Positions 1-13,579 are shown, numbered from the stretch's first letter. The stretch is 64,000 nt of DNA from Chalciporus piperatus (GCA_038093975.1 JBBPTG010000008.1:248001-312000), one strand, 5' to 3'. Translations and numbers: made by a program. The notes: generated by a model from the sequence alone, not told the origin.

Positions 1-3000
1 TCGGGCGATCGAGTGCACCCTCTCCCCAGATTGCCTCTGCCTCCACATCTCCAGCTGTCCCTCCTCCTGTCTCCGCACCAGCACTCAAGTTAGCCCCACA
101 AAAGCCACCTTTGCCCATACCCGTTCCCGCACAGCAGACACCGACAACCTCCGTGCCGCCCAGGAGGAACCAGACCCTTGTCACGAAAGTTGATATACAG
201 ACCTGGGAAGATGAAACACTCACACAGATATTCAAAGTCACGCTCAAGGTATGTGCGACAGTACAGCCGATGGCGCCGAAGATCTTACCGCCAGCAGCGT
301 GCGGTGGCGGAACGGAGTAGCTATGATATTGTATGGCTCAAGAGCCTCGAAGCCGAACTTGCTTCGGAGGGGTATTGTGAGTATCGATGAGTCCTCAATG
401 CAGCCAATCTGACACTTCGTCAAGCTTCAGCAATGAACCTCTCCGGAGATATCGCTGATCGTCTTCTCATTTCCCGATTGGAGCTCGATCCGCAAGCGAT
501 GTCGTGAGTTCAAATGAGACTGTGTATTTTCCATGTTACAGACCCTCGTTTAGAGATGACCTCGACTATGTTGCTGTTCTTGCATCACTTCCATCCCAGA
601 TGACCGTCTTCGAATACTTGGTAGGCTGTTGGAAGCGCCTCAATACCGCGAGGTCCAACTTCATCAAGAAGGCTCGTTTCTTTCACGGGAAACACGCGGT
701 AACTCATCTTGTCATCCACAGAATCCGGTCAATGAGATGCAACAAGCATCAGCCCTCCTAGAGAAGATCAGGGATCTTGTCATCAGTTACGCTGGGCTCA
801 CTCTGCAAGAACCAGAGATGTTCCCTCAGCCTACAGGGTATGTGCCAAATTCTGTCTTCACCGCTCCGTTCTAACGCTCAGCACAGACGAGAACTTGGGC
901 CGCCTGAACTCGTCGGCCCTCTATTATCGCTATCTGCTCTCTCCTCCCCGCTTTCAACCGTATCGTCTCCCGAGCATGTTTTGTCGCCAGTCGAAGTCGA
1001 ACCCTTCCTTCAAGATATTGTTCGGCGATTTGAACCAGACAACGAGATTGACAGCGTGCTTGGACCCGTTGTGCGACAATTGTTGTTCCACCCATCTCTT
1101 TTCAGGCCAGAGGGCTTAGGAGGTGGCGATTCTTCCTGGCGGGGCGTCGTCGGTGGCTTGGAGGCACTGGTCTCTATCAAAAGCATAGCAATCATGCTGA
1201 CAAGGCTGGCCGAGTGGAGCCCTCCGCATGCTACCGGACCCACATTTGAGACCGTAACACTGTTGGGTCCTCTATGTCGGCTTGGGGTGTTTAGCAGAGA
1301 ATGGGTAAGAGAAAAATGGAACCAAGGCGGCAATTGTAGTGACAGTTTCACAGCCCACCATCGCCCAAACATATTTCTCAGAGCCGACCAAACGTACACG
1401 GCAAGATGTAGAATCTTCAACTACGAGTCTTCGTGGCACGGTGAAGAGCCTACAAGTAAGACATATCCGATAGTGCACCGACGATTAGACTAACCGACCG
1501 TTCCTAGACCTCTCTTTTCCAAGTGTTTAACACGTTGGTTCGGGCTTCACCAGAGTCAAGAGAAGCTGTTCTAGAATACTTCGCTACTGCAATTAAGCTA
1601 AACATCAAGCGAGCCGGAATGCAGGTAGGTGATGTGCTTATGCAACAAATACGCTTTTCTCATTCATGTTTTTAGGTGGAACCCCAGACGGTTGCAACTG
1701 ATAGTTTCATGGTTAACTTGCAAAGCATACTTCTTCGCTTCTCTGAGCCTTTCATCGATGCACGATATTCAAAGGTTCGCAGGCTACGATTTGATTGCGC
1801 GTATCTAACAATTCCGCCAGATGGATCGCATCGATCCTTTGTATTTTGCTGTCTCGAACCGCATTGATGTCAAAGAGGAGACGCGAATCAAAGCCACGTC
1901 CGAGGAGGCAGCTCAATGGGCGGAAGCGAAAAGAGCCAACGGTACGTTGTTACACCGGTATTTGCTTGGAGGTAGCTTATCCGCGGTACAGCCGCGACAC
2001 CGAACTTTATTTCGGAAATATTCTATCTCTGCAATTCAATGGGTCATTATGGGTACCTTAGAACCATTCAAACTTACGAAGATTACGCCAAGCATCATGA
2101 TGAGCTACAGCGTCACCACGATATGATCAATGGTGATGGTTCTTGGATCGGGGTCAGTTCACATTCCATGCTGGATTTCGTCGCACTCAAGCGCCTCCAC
2201 AGAGCCCTTTCCATGCACGGACGGAAGCAGCTCTCAACCAGATGAAGGTGAGCCTCGATGGTTCAAGGGTGTCCTTCCTTTCTAATTTGAATCCACAGAC
2301 GGAAATGGCGAAGATTCAGGCTCATCAGTTTGCATTCCGTGTGCAGTTGCTCGAGCCAGACTTTGTCCTGCGATACATTGGGTTCACCAACTTTGTTTCC
2401 ACTTGGTTGATACGAAGGGCTGAACCAAAGGGCTTGCATCCCACTCCCATGGTCGAGTACGTTTTTCCGCATGTGAATGGGGCTATTTCTTCAATGTTTG
2501 ACAGGTTACCATTGCCCGAGGAGGTTCCTATGTCATTCAGGGTGCTTCCGGAATACATCTTGGAAGATGTGGTAGAGTTTTTCCTCTTCATCACTCGGTA
2601 CGTCATTGAAATATCGGTATTTCCAAATTTGTTAACCCAGTTTTCAGCCATTCACCACACAGCTTGGATCTCTCTGGCAAAGAAGAACTGCTGATTTTCG
2701 CTCTCACTTTCTTGACTTCAACTTGGTATATCAAGAACCCTTTCCTGAAAGCCAAGATCAATGAGGCCATATTCTATGGCGTTCTATCGTACGGAAATGA
2801 ACGCAACGGAATTTTGGGCGGCACGTTGAACACCCATCCTGCGGCACTGAAACATCTAATCCCGGCTTTGACTCACTTTTACATCGGTACGACACTTCTA
2901 ACCTCTCGGCATGCATCGTGATGCTTAAGCAGTCTCACAACAGAGGTTGAACAGACGGGAGCAAGCTCACAGTTCTACGACAAATTCAGTGAGTACTTCC

Positions 3001-4221
3001 CTGATCACTGAGCGACCTTGTGAATTCAGATCAATTTCGTAGATGCCAGGCAAGCTTTATGGTTGTTTGTTGTCATCCCAGCCATTGACGAGACTTTCAG
3101 GAGGAACATCGCATACATTCTCAAGGCTGTCTGGGGTAACCCTGCCCATAGACAGGCACTCAACGCCGAGGCACAGTACGTGTTATGATCCACGAGCAAG
3201 AGCCGTTGACGAGCTTCAATAGAAACGTTGACAAATTCGTTCGATTCGTCAACCTCATGATCAACGACATCACTTTCCTCATGGACGAGTCACTCAGCGA
3301 ATTGACACAAATACACAACATACAGGTGGAAATGCGCGACCAAGCGGCTTGGGCAGCTCTTCCTGCTCAATACCGTCGTGAACGCGAGGGCACACTTCGT
3401 GGACTCGAGCGTCACGCATCAAGTTATACAACGCTCGGTAAATCGACCGTGGCTTTACTTAGGGACTTCACAGCAGAGACGAAGGCGCCGTTCATGATGC
3501 CCGAGATTGTGGACAAGCTCGCCGCTATGCTTGATTACAACCTGGAAGCCCTCTCCGGTCCCAAGTGTGGAGAGCTGAAGGTTCAGCAGCCTGAAAAGTA
3601 CCATTTCGACCCGAGACAGCTCCTTGGCGATATACTGCAAGTGTATCTGAACCTGAGCGTCCAGGACGAGTTTGTACGGGCGGTCGCAAGCGACGGGCGG
3701 AGCTACAAGAAGGAGTTGTTTGAGACGGCTATCGATAAGGCAAAGAGGATCCCCTTGAAGACGGAGGCTGAGCTCGAACAAATACGGTTGTTTGTCGAGA
3801 AAGTCGAGGAGGCTAAGGCTATGATTGAGGCGGAGGAGGATATTGGTGAAATTCCTGACGAATTCCTCGGTAATTTAGTTTCATCCTTGCAACGAGCTTT
3901 TGTGCTTAACTACACCCTCTCGCAGATCCCCTCATGTTCACGTTAATGCGGGACCCCGTCACTTTGCCATCTTCGAGGACGGTCATCGACCGTGGGACGA
4001 TCAAATCGCATCTACTCTCTGACACGAAGGACCCATTCAATCGAGCCCCACTCACGATGAACGACGTTGTTCCCAGTAAGCCTTCTTTGCGGTTTTCTTG
4101 GTTCATTCGAGTGACATGGGTAACAGATCCAGAGTTGAAGGCAAGAATAGATGCCTTTGTTGCAGAGCGTCGTGCACAGAGGGCTGCTTCAAACCAAGAC
4201 GTGGACGTGGTGATGGACTAA
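1..4221 (+). CDS. UFD2: Ubiquitin conjugation factor E4 (Ufd2), 5' partial, many introns
   Basis: This is a U-box E4 enzyme that extends ubiquitin chains with Cdc48 in the cytosol and nucleus. The frame is already open at the left edge as a Pro/Ser/Ala-rich N-terminus, followed by the family segment [15 protein letters not shown] (about 205-249), so the true start lies upstream. The Ufd2 core is then spread over at least ten exons: [10 protein letters not shown] near 610, [19 protein letters not shown] near 721, and [18 protein letters not shown] near 3240. The C-terminal U-box is split by an intron; it reads [19 protein letters not shown] from about 3925 and ends with an acidic tail VDVVMD. 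The gene converges on EAF7 with 139 bp between stops. The family call is firm; individual exon borders in 250-3060 are approximate. Confidence 0.93.
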
Positions 4222-4360
4222 TACAAGCCCCACCCCATCGATATGTACTCATAATACTAGTTTCCCTTGTCTTCTTCGCAAATAAATTCGGTGGCTAGAC
4301 AAACGATGTATCGTGTTACAACAGACAGGAGAAGGGACGCGATCAAAACATCGTTAGCAT

Positions 4361-5242
4361 CTACTTCTTTCTCTTCTTGACCCCACCACGGAAACTCGTT
4401 GAGCCCGCTCTGGCTCTCCCAGCCGTTCCTCCCCGCCCTGATTTGGACACTCGGCCCCGTGAAGCTTTAAATTGGGTCGACGCTGCCATCGCCGTCATGA
4501 CAAATCCAAGAGAGACTGTCGACCACGAACCTGACATTTCCTGAATTTCTGGGTCGTCATCATAATCCGTCCCTGCGTCCGTCCCCGTAATAACACTGTC
4601 TCTGGGCGTAGGCGCACTGGCTTCGTCACCGCTCTCCTGGGTCAGTGCACTACTGTCGCTATCCCCACCCACGAGCCCTGCCATGTCTGCCTTGTTCTTT
4701 CGCTTGGGCGCTCTTGACTTGCGGGATTTGCTAGGCTGACGTGGAGAAGGCGCAGGCGTCGACGAATGAATGGAAGCCGTCGCGCGTACCCGACGAGTCG
4801 CAACGAGAGACTCGAACGTCTCGTCCGTCGGCAACGAGAACTCATCCCTGAAGAACGGATGCCGCGAGAGATTCTCCGAGGGCGACGGTGACCGTACCGT
4901 CAACGGGTAACTTGCAGGCGTCGTCGTCGTATCAAAACCGTCCGTTTCCTGTAGATTTCAATCAAAAATGACCGAGTTAGTCCGTGATGGGTTCGTCGGT
5001 GATGGGTGCATATTGGACCATACCGCACCCTCTAGCGCCTCGAGATCATAACATGTTCTTAGCTTGGCCCAGATGCTCTCGATAGGGATGATTCGGCCGG
5101 TGTCGTTATGGATGGAATTACGAATGGCAAGGAGGTGGAAGTGTTTGTGTATCCCGACAGGTCGTGCTCTCATGATAGAACGGAAGAACGAGATCTCACC
5201 CTCAACGCTATCGAGAAACTCTGCTGGAGTTTGGTGGTCCAT
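4361..5242 (-). CDS. EAF7: NuA4 subunit Eaf7 (CT20 family)
   Basis: Eaf7 (MRGBP in animals) is a non-catalytic subunit of the NuA4 histone acetyltransferase. Two exons are read: 5024-5242 and 4361-4948, with intron 4949-5023 in phase 0. The ATG at 5242 opens MDHQTPAEFLDSVEGE. The CT20 core follows: ISFFRSIMRARPVGIHKHF and then IESIWAKLRTCYDLEALE, the family's most recognisable run. The second exon is low complexity: a Lys/Arg-rich basic segment (RKSRAPKRKNKAD), an acidic DSDSS/DYDDD stretch and an Arg/Gly-rich basic C-terminus ending KKRKK, consistent with a nuclear chromatin protein. Protein length is about 268 aa. The same-strand neighbour upstream ends at 5679, leaving 436 bp for the promoter. 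Confidence 0.85.
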
Positions 5243-5678
5243 TGCGGTGACCGTCACTCGCCATGTCAACTCGAGAACGTTTCGCATATTTGTTTGGCGA
5301 CCAGAGCTTTGTATCCAAACAACGCAAACATACCCCTGGCAACTTGTAACTCGGACATTGCATATTTTTTGCACTAGTAAGACAACAGCATACTTGAAAC
5401 AACAGCGATGCACTAAAGAGGTCTAACCGTGGCGGGTATAATACGATGTATAAACAGCAGTAAGGAAGAGGCAGCAGTAAGTGAAAGAATGGTTTATTTG
5501 AAGGAGTGTGATTGGTGTGTGCACCCAGTGGACAGTACCCAACGAACAAGAGTTCAGAATGATGATTGTTCAGAATGTCAAGATTGCAATGCAATGCAAG
5601 AAAGTGATGGAAAACAGAGTACGTGATGCGGCGAGAAGGGAGAACGTGCATGAGGTACGACCAGGACGGTTTGTGTCG
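5243..5678. other. Intergenic, 436 bp
   Basis: This stretch lies between the EAF7 start and the stop of the next minus-strand gene, and must hold the EAF7 promoter. I see no convincing ORF, RNA gene or repeat. Confidence 0.5.
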
Positions 5679-8615
5679 TTATCGAGGAACGAAGATGGCG
5701 ATGAGGACAATAAACGGAAGGTAAGTAAATAGGGAGACGACTGCCATCACGCGGCATCGGAAGCGCCATGACCTTGCATCTGCCACAACATAGATTAAAT
5801 ATCGAATTAGGGAGATGTTCAGAAGCTTACCATGCTCGATCTGAGGGTCATCGATATGTACCGCCTTCTCGGCATCGACGTCCCCAGCTACTCTTGTCGT
5901 TGGAACACGGAGGAACAACGCAGCTATCCACCAAACGGGAAATAGCAGGAACCCGAAGAAGAAACACCATGCGTGTATTGGCGAGCCGGGTTCTTCTTGT
6001 GTCGCAAGTCGGAGCCCCCATTCTGTGTGATCGGGGTTCTTAGGAGGCCTGCGAGGATCTCGCATATGGAACTTGGTCGATTTGCTGACAGAGGGCGCAT
6101 GCGGAGATATGAGGGCGCTGATAGGAATTGAAACCTGGGACATGGATTGATGTCGTTCGTGCTTCCTGGCCGAACTCTGGGGTTGGCGGGAACGAGTGGA
6201 TTCAGCACGCGAAGGTGTGCGAGGGGGCTGCGCAACACGAGCGCCCGTAGTGCTGGAGAGAGACGAAAAGTGATGGCTGCGACTTCCTGATTGCGGTGTA
6301 TCTTGCAACGATGGCGCTCGCGATTGAATAGGAGTTGCGAAAGGAGAGGTGGCTGATAAACGAGCGCGTTTGCGGTGATACGACGATGGGGCATGTGAGG
6401 AGTTGGAAATCCGTTGACCTTTAGGGATGAAATTTCAGCACGGACTGATAGCGCGGCCTCTGACGTAACCAAGCGAAGCTTACTTCGGTTTTCGGAAGGA
6501 AGGACAAATGTTGCGCGCTGTCCTTCCTTCTTTTGCTCTGGGGGAGTCACGTCGACATCCTCGGCTTTGCGCTTTCCTCTACTCTTATCGCTTAGTTGCC
6601 TAGACACAGGCGTTGGGGTGGAAGGTTCAGCCTGCATGGGAGCTGAGGCGGTGTTATTGTTGGGAGTGGCAGCAGGAAACAATGTTCGTGCTGATGGCGG
6701 TTTGAAAGCAGAGGAAGGGTGGAGAAAGGGTGATGCAAGAGGCGCTTTAGATGAGGTTGATGCAGGATCGCTTAAACCCGAAGAAGCGTGCTTGGCGGCG
6801 CTGGACCCATGACTCGGGCCATTCCGGGATTCGACGACCGAAGAGCTTCGCTTCACATGTGCTAGCATGGATCTTCCTAGCTGCTCGCTACCTTTGCTGT
6901 TCCCAAGGTTGAACTGAAGAGAATGAGGTCTGGGGGGTATAGGTTGCCGGTCTGTACGAGGTTGATTGATGTTAATTAGTAAATTATCGCGTATCGGAGG
7001 GTGTCAGAAATGTGGGGTACCTGCGAGAGTCGCCGACTCTTTCAGCGGCGCTGGCGAGCTCGGTCGCGACGGGTGAGGGAAAGGTAAAAATGAAGGTGAA
7101 ATCGTTGTTGCCTGATCAGGAAGTTGATCGCCACGTGACCGTCTCTTGTCGCTGGAGGACCCCGGGACACTTCCGGGACTACGAACACCTGGTGATAGAT
7201 CTAATCCTGCACCCAAGGACAGCCTCAAGATCGCACGCGAGACCTCGGCAGGCCACGCTTGATTGGCATGTGAGTTCACTCCAACAGTCGCTTGGTATGA
7301 GCTCCACTCAGCGCTATTCCGTCGCTGTCGTGCGCTTGTAGAAATAGTCCTGGCCCGTCGAACTCCTCTAGGGGAATCGGGAGCTTGGGTATCAACTTGT
7401 TCTGGCATTACAGTCTTGAATGCTTGTTGTGCCTGAGGAAGACTGGAATGATGTCGGAGCGAGGGTCCGAATGTTAATGATATAGAGGGGAATAGATCAT
7501 CTCTGCGCAAGAGGCGACCGGGTAACGTATTCGAACGATCGCGTAGGACAGCTGAAGGGGGTTGATCGGCAAGCGTAGACCTTCTCTGTGAAGAGCGCCC
7601 AGCCGCTAGCTCAGGGTGGTCAAGGGGAGGCATGGGTGGAGGAGGAGAGGAATATGTGAACGAAACACTTGAAGGATTATCCAGGGGTGTCGGATACCCA
7701 AATGTGTGAGGAGAGTCAAGGCCTAAATCCCGTGTTACAGTTACAGGTGTCATAAAATTCGTGACGGAGGACGCGTGGCTTGGGCCGGTGTAGGAACGTG
7801 TCCTCTCTGGCGTTCGTGGATGCCTGGATGACATCGTGTTCGTCGGAGATGAGCGTTTGCTGCTCACGTGGTTATCCGGAGAGTGTCGATGAGATCCTGT
7901 GCTAGGACTCGAGTGTACAGCGTGCATGTCGGTAGAGGGTCGTGAAGGATTGGTGAGACGACTGAGCGTGAAAGTGGACGGTGTGCTCCCTGCTCTGAGG
8001 TGCTTATTGCCTCTCCCGGGAGATGGAGAGTGCGAGATTCTCTTTGGATTATCAGGGGGAGACGTGTGGTCAGAGAAACCCGAGGGATCTGGGACTCGAT
8101 GTTCGCGGTTCCTTCCAAACGTCGACCATTCACCTCCGGCCGCAATCTTTGACATGCGGGTGATCAGCCCCGACTGTGTTCGCGTTGAGATGTTCGTGGA
8201 CGAGGCATCTGAATACCCGCTGCGATCCACGGCACGCTCAGATTTGAGACGAGCTTTGCTACTGCCATCTGCAGACTGTCTTCGGGTGCTCGGTGTGAGA
8301 CCATGCGGGACGGGATCTCGGTCTCCCACATCCATGTATGCGCTGGGATCCTGAAGAATTTTCTGGTTGATCCGCAGCTGTGGTATATGGGATGGTTCTT
8401 TGGGGTGTTGAGACGGAATGTCGGGCTGTGGTGCAGGGGCAGGTTCGGGGTCGGTGTGACGTCGAACGGGATGTCGTAGACGTGAGAGCACGGAAGAAAG
8501 CTCCCAAGGCATGGCTCTTTGAATAAGAAGTAAGTCTGAACGACCTGATGTGAGTCCGATGGTTGAACTCACCTTGACTGATCTCGCTGGCGAGTTCGAG
8601 CAAGCCGAGTTGCAT
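5679..8615 (-). CDS. Large Ser/Pro-rich protein with two C-terminal membrane segments, five exons
   Basis: I do not recognise a named family. Exons read as 8573-8615, 7021-8535, 6484-6951, 5831-6418 and 5679-5779, all in phase, for about 904 aa. Naive ORF calling splits this gene at an apparent stop at 7004, but that stop lies inside a good intron (6952-7020, GTACCC...CTAATTAAC...CAG) and the frames rejoin exactly. The N-terminal 750 residues are Ser/Pro/Arg/Thr-rich and probably disordered. The C-terminus is conserved-looking: HAWCFFFGFLLFPVWWIAAL (membrane segment), a short charged loop, DARSWRFRCRVMAVV, then FTYLPFIVLIAIF (second segment) and a VPR end. A membrane-anchored protein with a long disordered tail is inferred. 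The start is uncertain: the first intron would be only 37 bp, and ATG 8512 (MPWELSSVLSR) is an alternative. Confidence 0.7.
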
Positions 8616-8873
8616 GGCAAGGAGGCCTGGTAAGCCTCGGGTGACTGGTCGTTGAGATGGGTGTCAGTTAGCAAGTTCGTTGATCCCGACAACGTTGAAC
8701 ACGTACAGAACGACGCACGAGAGGGTAACTTGACCAGTTGCCAGTCGAGGCTCTGAATGACCCTGGTGTCTTGAAATACCCGGCAGCACTGCAAATCAAC
8801 CTCTCATCGGGGGGTCGCAATAACTCTCACATCCTCCCGTCGACCGCGTTCAGCACACTCAGCTCTGCCCATC

Positions 8874-10878
8874 ATGGACCGTTTGGACTCCCTCACGAAT
8901 ACCCTCTCTAACCTCACCATATACGATGTCAAGGCCATGTACAATCAGGTAGGTTCGCTACAAAACCCTCACTGACCAGCTGCCTCATTGCCAGCCCAGG
9001 CTAAGAATGCCGTCCTCAACATCAGCGAGATGGAGGTCAAAGTCAGAGAGGCAACCAATGACGAACCTTGGTGCGTATACACCAACTTCACTGGCAGACT
9101 CGTTTTCACATCGGCGCCTCCAGGGGCGCAAGTTCGACTTTGATGCAGGAAATCGCACAAGGGTAAGTGTCAGGGTTAGTCCTCATCATTGTACATTGCT
9201 AATGCATAAAGCAAGGACCTTCAACTTGTGAGCTTGATGTCTGGTCCAAATCACAGGAGTGCTCACTATCTGGCAGCCAAACCTTCAACGAGATCATGCC
9301 CTCTATTTATGGTCGATTCATGGAGAAGGAAGCCCGACAATGGCGCCAAATCTACAAAGTAATTCACTTTGCAAATCCTACAATTGATCCGAACTCAAGA
9401 TTGACCCAGGCACTGCAATTGCTTGAATATCTTGTCAAACACGGCAGCGAGCGTGTCGTTGATGATGCACGGTCTCATATCTCTACCATCAAAATGCTCC
9501 GAAACTTCCATTACATAGATGACAAGGGGAAGGATGAAGGACAAAATGGTACGTACCTACGTTTCACACCTCTGCCACTTCTCCTAGACTTTGCATACAG
9601 TCCGCAATCGTGCCCGTGAATTGGTCGAACTTCTCTCGGATGTAGAGAATATTCGTACGGAGAGGCGCAAAGCAAAGGTTAACCGCGGCAAATATGTTGG
9701 CTCTGGTAACGACCCGATGAGCTTTACGCCCGGGGGTCGTTTTGGAGGGTTCGGCAGTGACAGCGCAGGCGGCAGTGGGTACTATGGGGATGGAATGAGT
9801 GGGAGAGACGGTATGTATGATGATTTCTATTTAATCTCAGCTGATTTACAGCATTAGATTTTTATGCTGGCGGCAGTTCTGGAGGGTTTAGGGATAGCAT
9901 TGGACGGCGGGATTTCGAAGAGTACACTGCTGGAGACGACGAGACTGTCGTGCGAAGATCCAACTCTGTCACTCGGAATAATGTTCCTTCACGCTCCACA
10001 CCAGCTGGATCCTCTTTGCGCACACAAATAGCATCTGCACCACCTCCACCCAAGCCGAAGGCACCTGAAGTCGATCTTCTGGGTGGCTTCGACGATGCGC
10101 CCGCCAGTGTCCCCGCTGTCGCCTCCAACAATACTAACCCCAACAAAGCACTGCCATCCTTGGGTGGATTTGATGGTTGGCCGTTTGTTTTGACTATTTG
10201 CGTTCCACCTGGACTAATCTTTCGATAGATGACGACTTTGCAGATTTCCAGGCTGCACCATCGTCACCCGCCCCAGCCCCGTCCTCTCAGGCTGCTCGAC
10301 CGACCCTCATGGAGATGCTTAATAGCTCACCTCCGTCAAACCGCACTGCAGCAGTACCCACCACGAATCCGCTTTTTGCATCACAGGCCCAGAGAACCGC
10401 CTCCCCTCCAGTTTTCAATGTACCGGTTGCTTCAATTAACCCACTCGCAAACAACAGGCAGTCACAGTCCTTTAACACGATACCCGCGCAGAACAACCTC
10501 TGGGCGCCCACGCAACCCCTTTCTCCCACCACCTCCACTCCTGTCATGCGGACACCTACCTCGGCCGCAGCACCTAGCAAAACACCGACCTTGGGGGCCA
10601 CTGCCCCTGCCTCTGCCGTTCCTGCCAAAGGATTGTCTGGCTTCGAGGACTTGTGGTCGATGTCCCTTGGTGCTTCCTCTTCGGCCTCCTCTGCTAAATC
10701 CCCGACGGCAGGAAAGTCGATCAAGGATATCGAGAAAGAGAGGGCACAAGCCAGCATCTGGTCTTCCACTCAAAAGCCAGGGGTGAATGCGAACATGGCT
10801 TTGGGCGACGGCTTTGGTAACTTTGGGTCTGCAAAGACTGGCGGATCGACGGGAGGGGGAGATGATTTACTCCTTTGA
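8874..10878 (+). CDS. ENT3: ENTH-domain clathrin adaptor (Ent3/epsinR-like)
   Basis: This is an adaptor for clathrin traffic between the trans-Golgi and endosomes. Eight exons are in phase: 8874-8948, 9000-9070, 9124-9162, 9277-9358, 9410-9548, 9601-9810, 9852-10175 and 10229-10878, giving 529 aa. The ENTH domain (about residues 1-150) opens with LTIYDVKAMYNQAKNAV and contains MEVKVREATNDEPWGAS, the lipid-binding helix region typical of Ent3, then KALQLLEYLVKHGSERVVDD. After it come a Gly-rich linker and a disordered tail with acidic/aromatic adaptor motifs (DDDFADFQAAP near 10229; FEDLWSMSLG near 10645) suited to binding GGA/AP-1 ears. It diverges from the Ser-rich membrane gene across about 260 bp. 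Confidence 0.93.
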
Positions 10879-11278
10879 GTTGTAGTTCTACTCTAGATAT
10901 TCTACAGGTGGCGATTTCATTCTCCTGGCAAATCCACGTACGTGGGTGGAGATCATCGTATATGCGCCTTGAGGCGGCTCGATCTTATGAATGTCTACAC
11001 GTACGGGTGAATATGCACTTCGCTTGATGCGATAAACGATTAACGGTCCAACGTTTCGAACGAATCACATTATGCAGGGGAGAGAAATGGTGATGTGAAT
11101 GAGTGAGCAATTAAGAGGTACAGATACAATCATCGTTCACTTCAAGAACATCGGGCGATGAAGCAGAGACCGCTAGGATAAAGAAACTTGAAAGAATAGT
11201 GTATAGGTAGGGGGCAGAGTCTCACCAGACGAAATGCATCGCCGAGTGAATGAGCGCGTGAAAAGTTAATGTTACACC
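10879..11278. other. Intergenic, 400 bp, between convergent 3' ends
   Basis: 3' untranslated space between ENT3 and NOT2. I see nothing else in it. Confidence 0.5.
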
Positions 11279-13579
11279 TCAAATGCCCGCCATTTGCATC
11301 CTGGGTTGAGCCGTCGTTTGACTCGACAGTTGACTCCCTATCGTACCAGGGACCTGCTGCCCTTGCGCACCTTGCGTGGTTTGATTGAGCACAAGTCCTG
11401 GGCCCATGGCGAATGCCGGCACCGTCTTCTCCTCCAAATCAGCATATCGTACCGTCATCTCTTTGCGTTGCTTTGTCCACGAGTCAGGGTCCCACCAAGT
11501 GTAGGTACCAGCTTCACCTCCTGGGATTTTTGTCGAGGGAGCGCTGCCGCTTTCTTTAGTTATCCAGATCCGAAGATCTTTGTGATACCGCCAGTTCCGA
11601 TTCCACCTGTTCGACTCGCGTTAGAACAAGGTCCCGATGAAATGTTCGGCAGTACACATAAAGGGGGGCGCATATAAACGGAAAATCACGACTTACAGTT
11701 CTTGGGCTGCTATTTCTTGTAGTGCATCCCTTGGACTAGAGTAGAACATGTAGAATAGTGTCTCATCGCTGAAAGCCCCAGCCTTACTTGGCCCTGGTGG
11801 TGGAGGTTGCACGTTGTAACACGAAGGAAGATGGAAATCTGGCTCGACGCTCCGTGCTGCTGATTGGTCCGCCCATGGTGTTATAAACGTCGAATACAAA
11901 TTCCTTTACGCGATGTGGTCGATAACCTCACCATGCGATGTGGATAATCTGAGACTCACCCCTCGTAGCTCATATCCAGACCTACTGCACCTAAATCCGT
12001 GCCGACACTACTCAGGCCACCATCCGCATCCACGTTAGCATTCTTTATCAATGCTAGCAGCCCCAATAGGCCCCATCGGTCAGCGGCCGACATGAGTACT
12101 TGCTGAGCCGGTGTCTGTGGATGGTGATGCGGTTGATTTTGTGCGGGCGCCAGGGAGGTATGTAGTTGTGTATGAGGATGAGGGGGTTGTAGAGAGTGGT
12201 TCCCATTCGATGTGTAAGGGCTGACTCCAGGCGGAGGGACACCCGGTAGTGCATTCAGATGCTGCTGAGGTGCTTGGATTTGAGATTGCGGATTATTGTT
12301 GTTATGCACCTGCTGTCCCTGTGGCGAGGGTTGCACTGCCGTCGGTTGCAATTGCCCCGAAACGTGCCCCGGTGCCAGCGATAATTGTGATTGTGATTGA
12401 GTCTGCGTCTGGCCCGATGGGGCTGAACCATTGGGCTGCGAGGGTGGAAGGTTGGTGTTTGGTGCATTCCATGCCGCATGCGATACTTGGTTAAGCTTCA
12501 GGGCATAATTTTGCTGCTGCTATAGTTACGTTTCAGTCAGAACCATCGTTAAGATCCGCGAGATAAGCGGGCAGTTGTCCACGTGGCAGTAATAACGCTC
12601 GACGAACGTTATGCAGTCGTAGCCAAAGATGGGATCTAGGGCGGAGAGTCGACTTACCCTTTGTTTCTCCACATCTCCCTGGCCTTGGAAGCCGGGATGG
12701 ATACCTCGCAGATTAAGCATTCCTGGCGTGCCTGGCTGTTGCGTGCCTGTGAGAGCGGACGATTGGAGTGAGTTCGAGTTCGCCTGTTGTGCACCGTTCA
12801 ACGAGCCAAGCATATTCGTCCGATGATGATCGCTAAAACCGTTCAATCCGGGTGGATGTACGGGTGAATGATTCTCGGACGTTTGTTGCTGGTTCGGTTG
12901 AGGGTGGCTCTGCGATGTAAGCGCTTGCTGACTCTGTTGACCCCCTAGCGCAGGGAAATCCTCTGGACCAAAATCTCTCGGCTGTGCACCCGTAACAGCT
13001 GTCGTCGACCCACTCTGCCCTGCCTGAATCGCGTAACTCGTCGCACCCTGACCCGACGGATTGTTGGCAGACGATATGAGTCCAGAGTTGCCCAGCGACG
13101 GAGCGACGTTGTTATTGGACGACAGATTGGAGCTATTGCTCTGCCCTAGCGATCCTAGTGCGGGGAACTCGTTTGGGTCGAATCCTACTTCGCTAGCGGA
13201 CGATACGGAGGGCGCATTTGCAGGGGTCGCTGCATGTGGATTTGGACTCATATGGAGAGGAAGTAACGACGCGCCATTCTGGGCGAGAACTCCGGCGCCC
13301 GTGCCGAAGGGGAAGGTGGTCGATTGTGCCTGTTGTCTCGTTTGGAGGAACGGCGACTGAGGTACTGCAGGAGTGCGGTGTGGGTTTTGTTGTTGGAGAG
13401 TTGGTGCAGGATAAGTACGCTGTGGTACAGGGTACTGTGATGTTGGGTAGGGGGATCTGAACTGGGATGATAGACTAGCAGGAGGAGCGAGACTTGGTGG
13501 ACGTTGTGGTGGTTGACCTGGTGGATGTTAGCGGGAGAAAAGGACCGGGCGGTTGATGGGACGAACCTGGTCTGTTCAT
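11279..13579 (-). CDS. NOT2: CCR4-NOT complex subunit Not2 (CDC36)
   Basis: Not2 is a scaffold subunit of the CCR4-NOT deadenylase/transcription complex. Five exons are in phase: 13567-13579, 12658-13517, 11960-12519, 11697-11903 and 11279-11606. The first coding exon is only 13 nt (MNRP plus one base). The N-terminal half is Gln/Ser/Asn/Pro-rich and carries two EFPALG/DFPALG motifs (FDPNEFPALG; GPEDFPALGG), a Not2 hallmark. The C-terminal NOT box follows: VLMSAADRWGLLGLLALIK, then GTDLGAVGLDM, then NLYSTFITPWADQSAAR, and the closing part LWNRNWRYHKDLRIW with a WWDPDSW segment. The length of about 655 aa is normal for a basidiomycete Not2. It diverges from RPC9 across a 215-bp promoter region. 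Confidence 0.95.
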
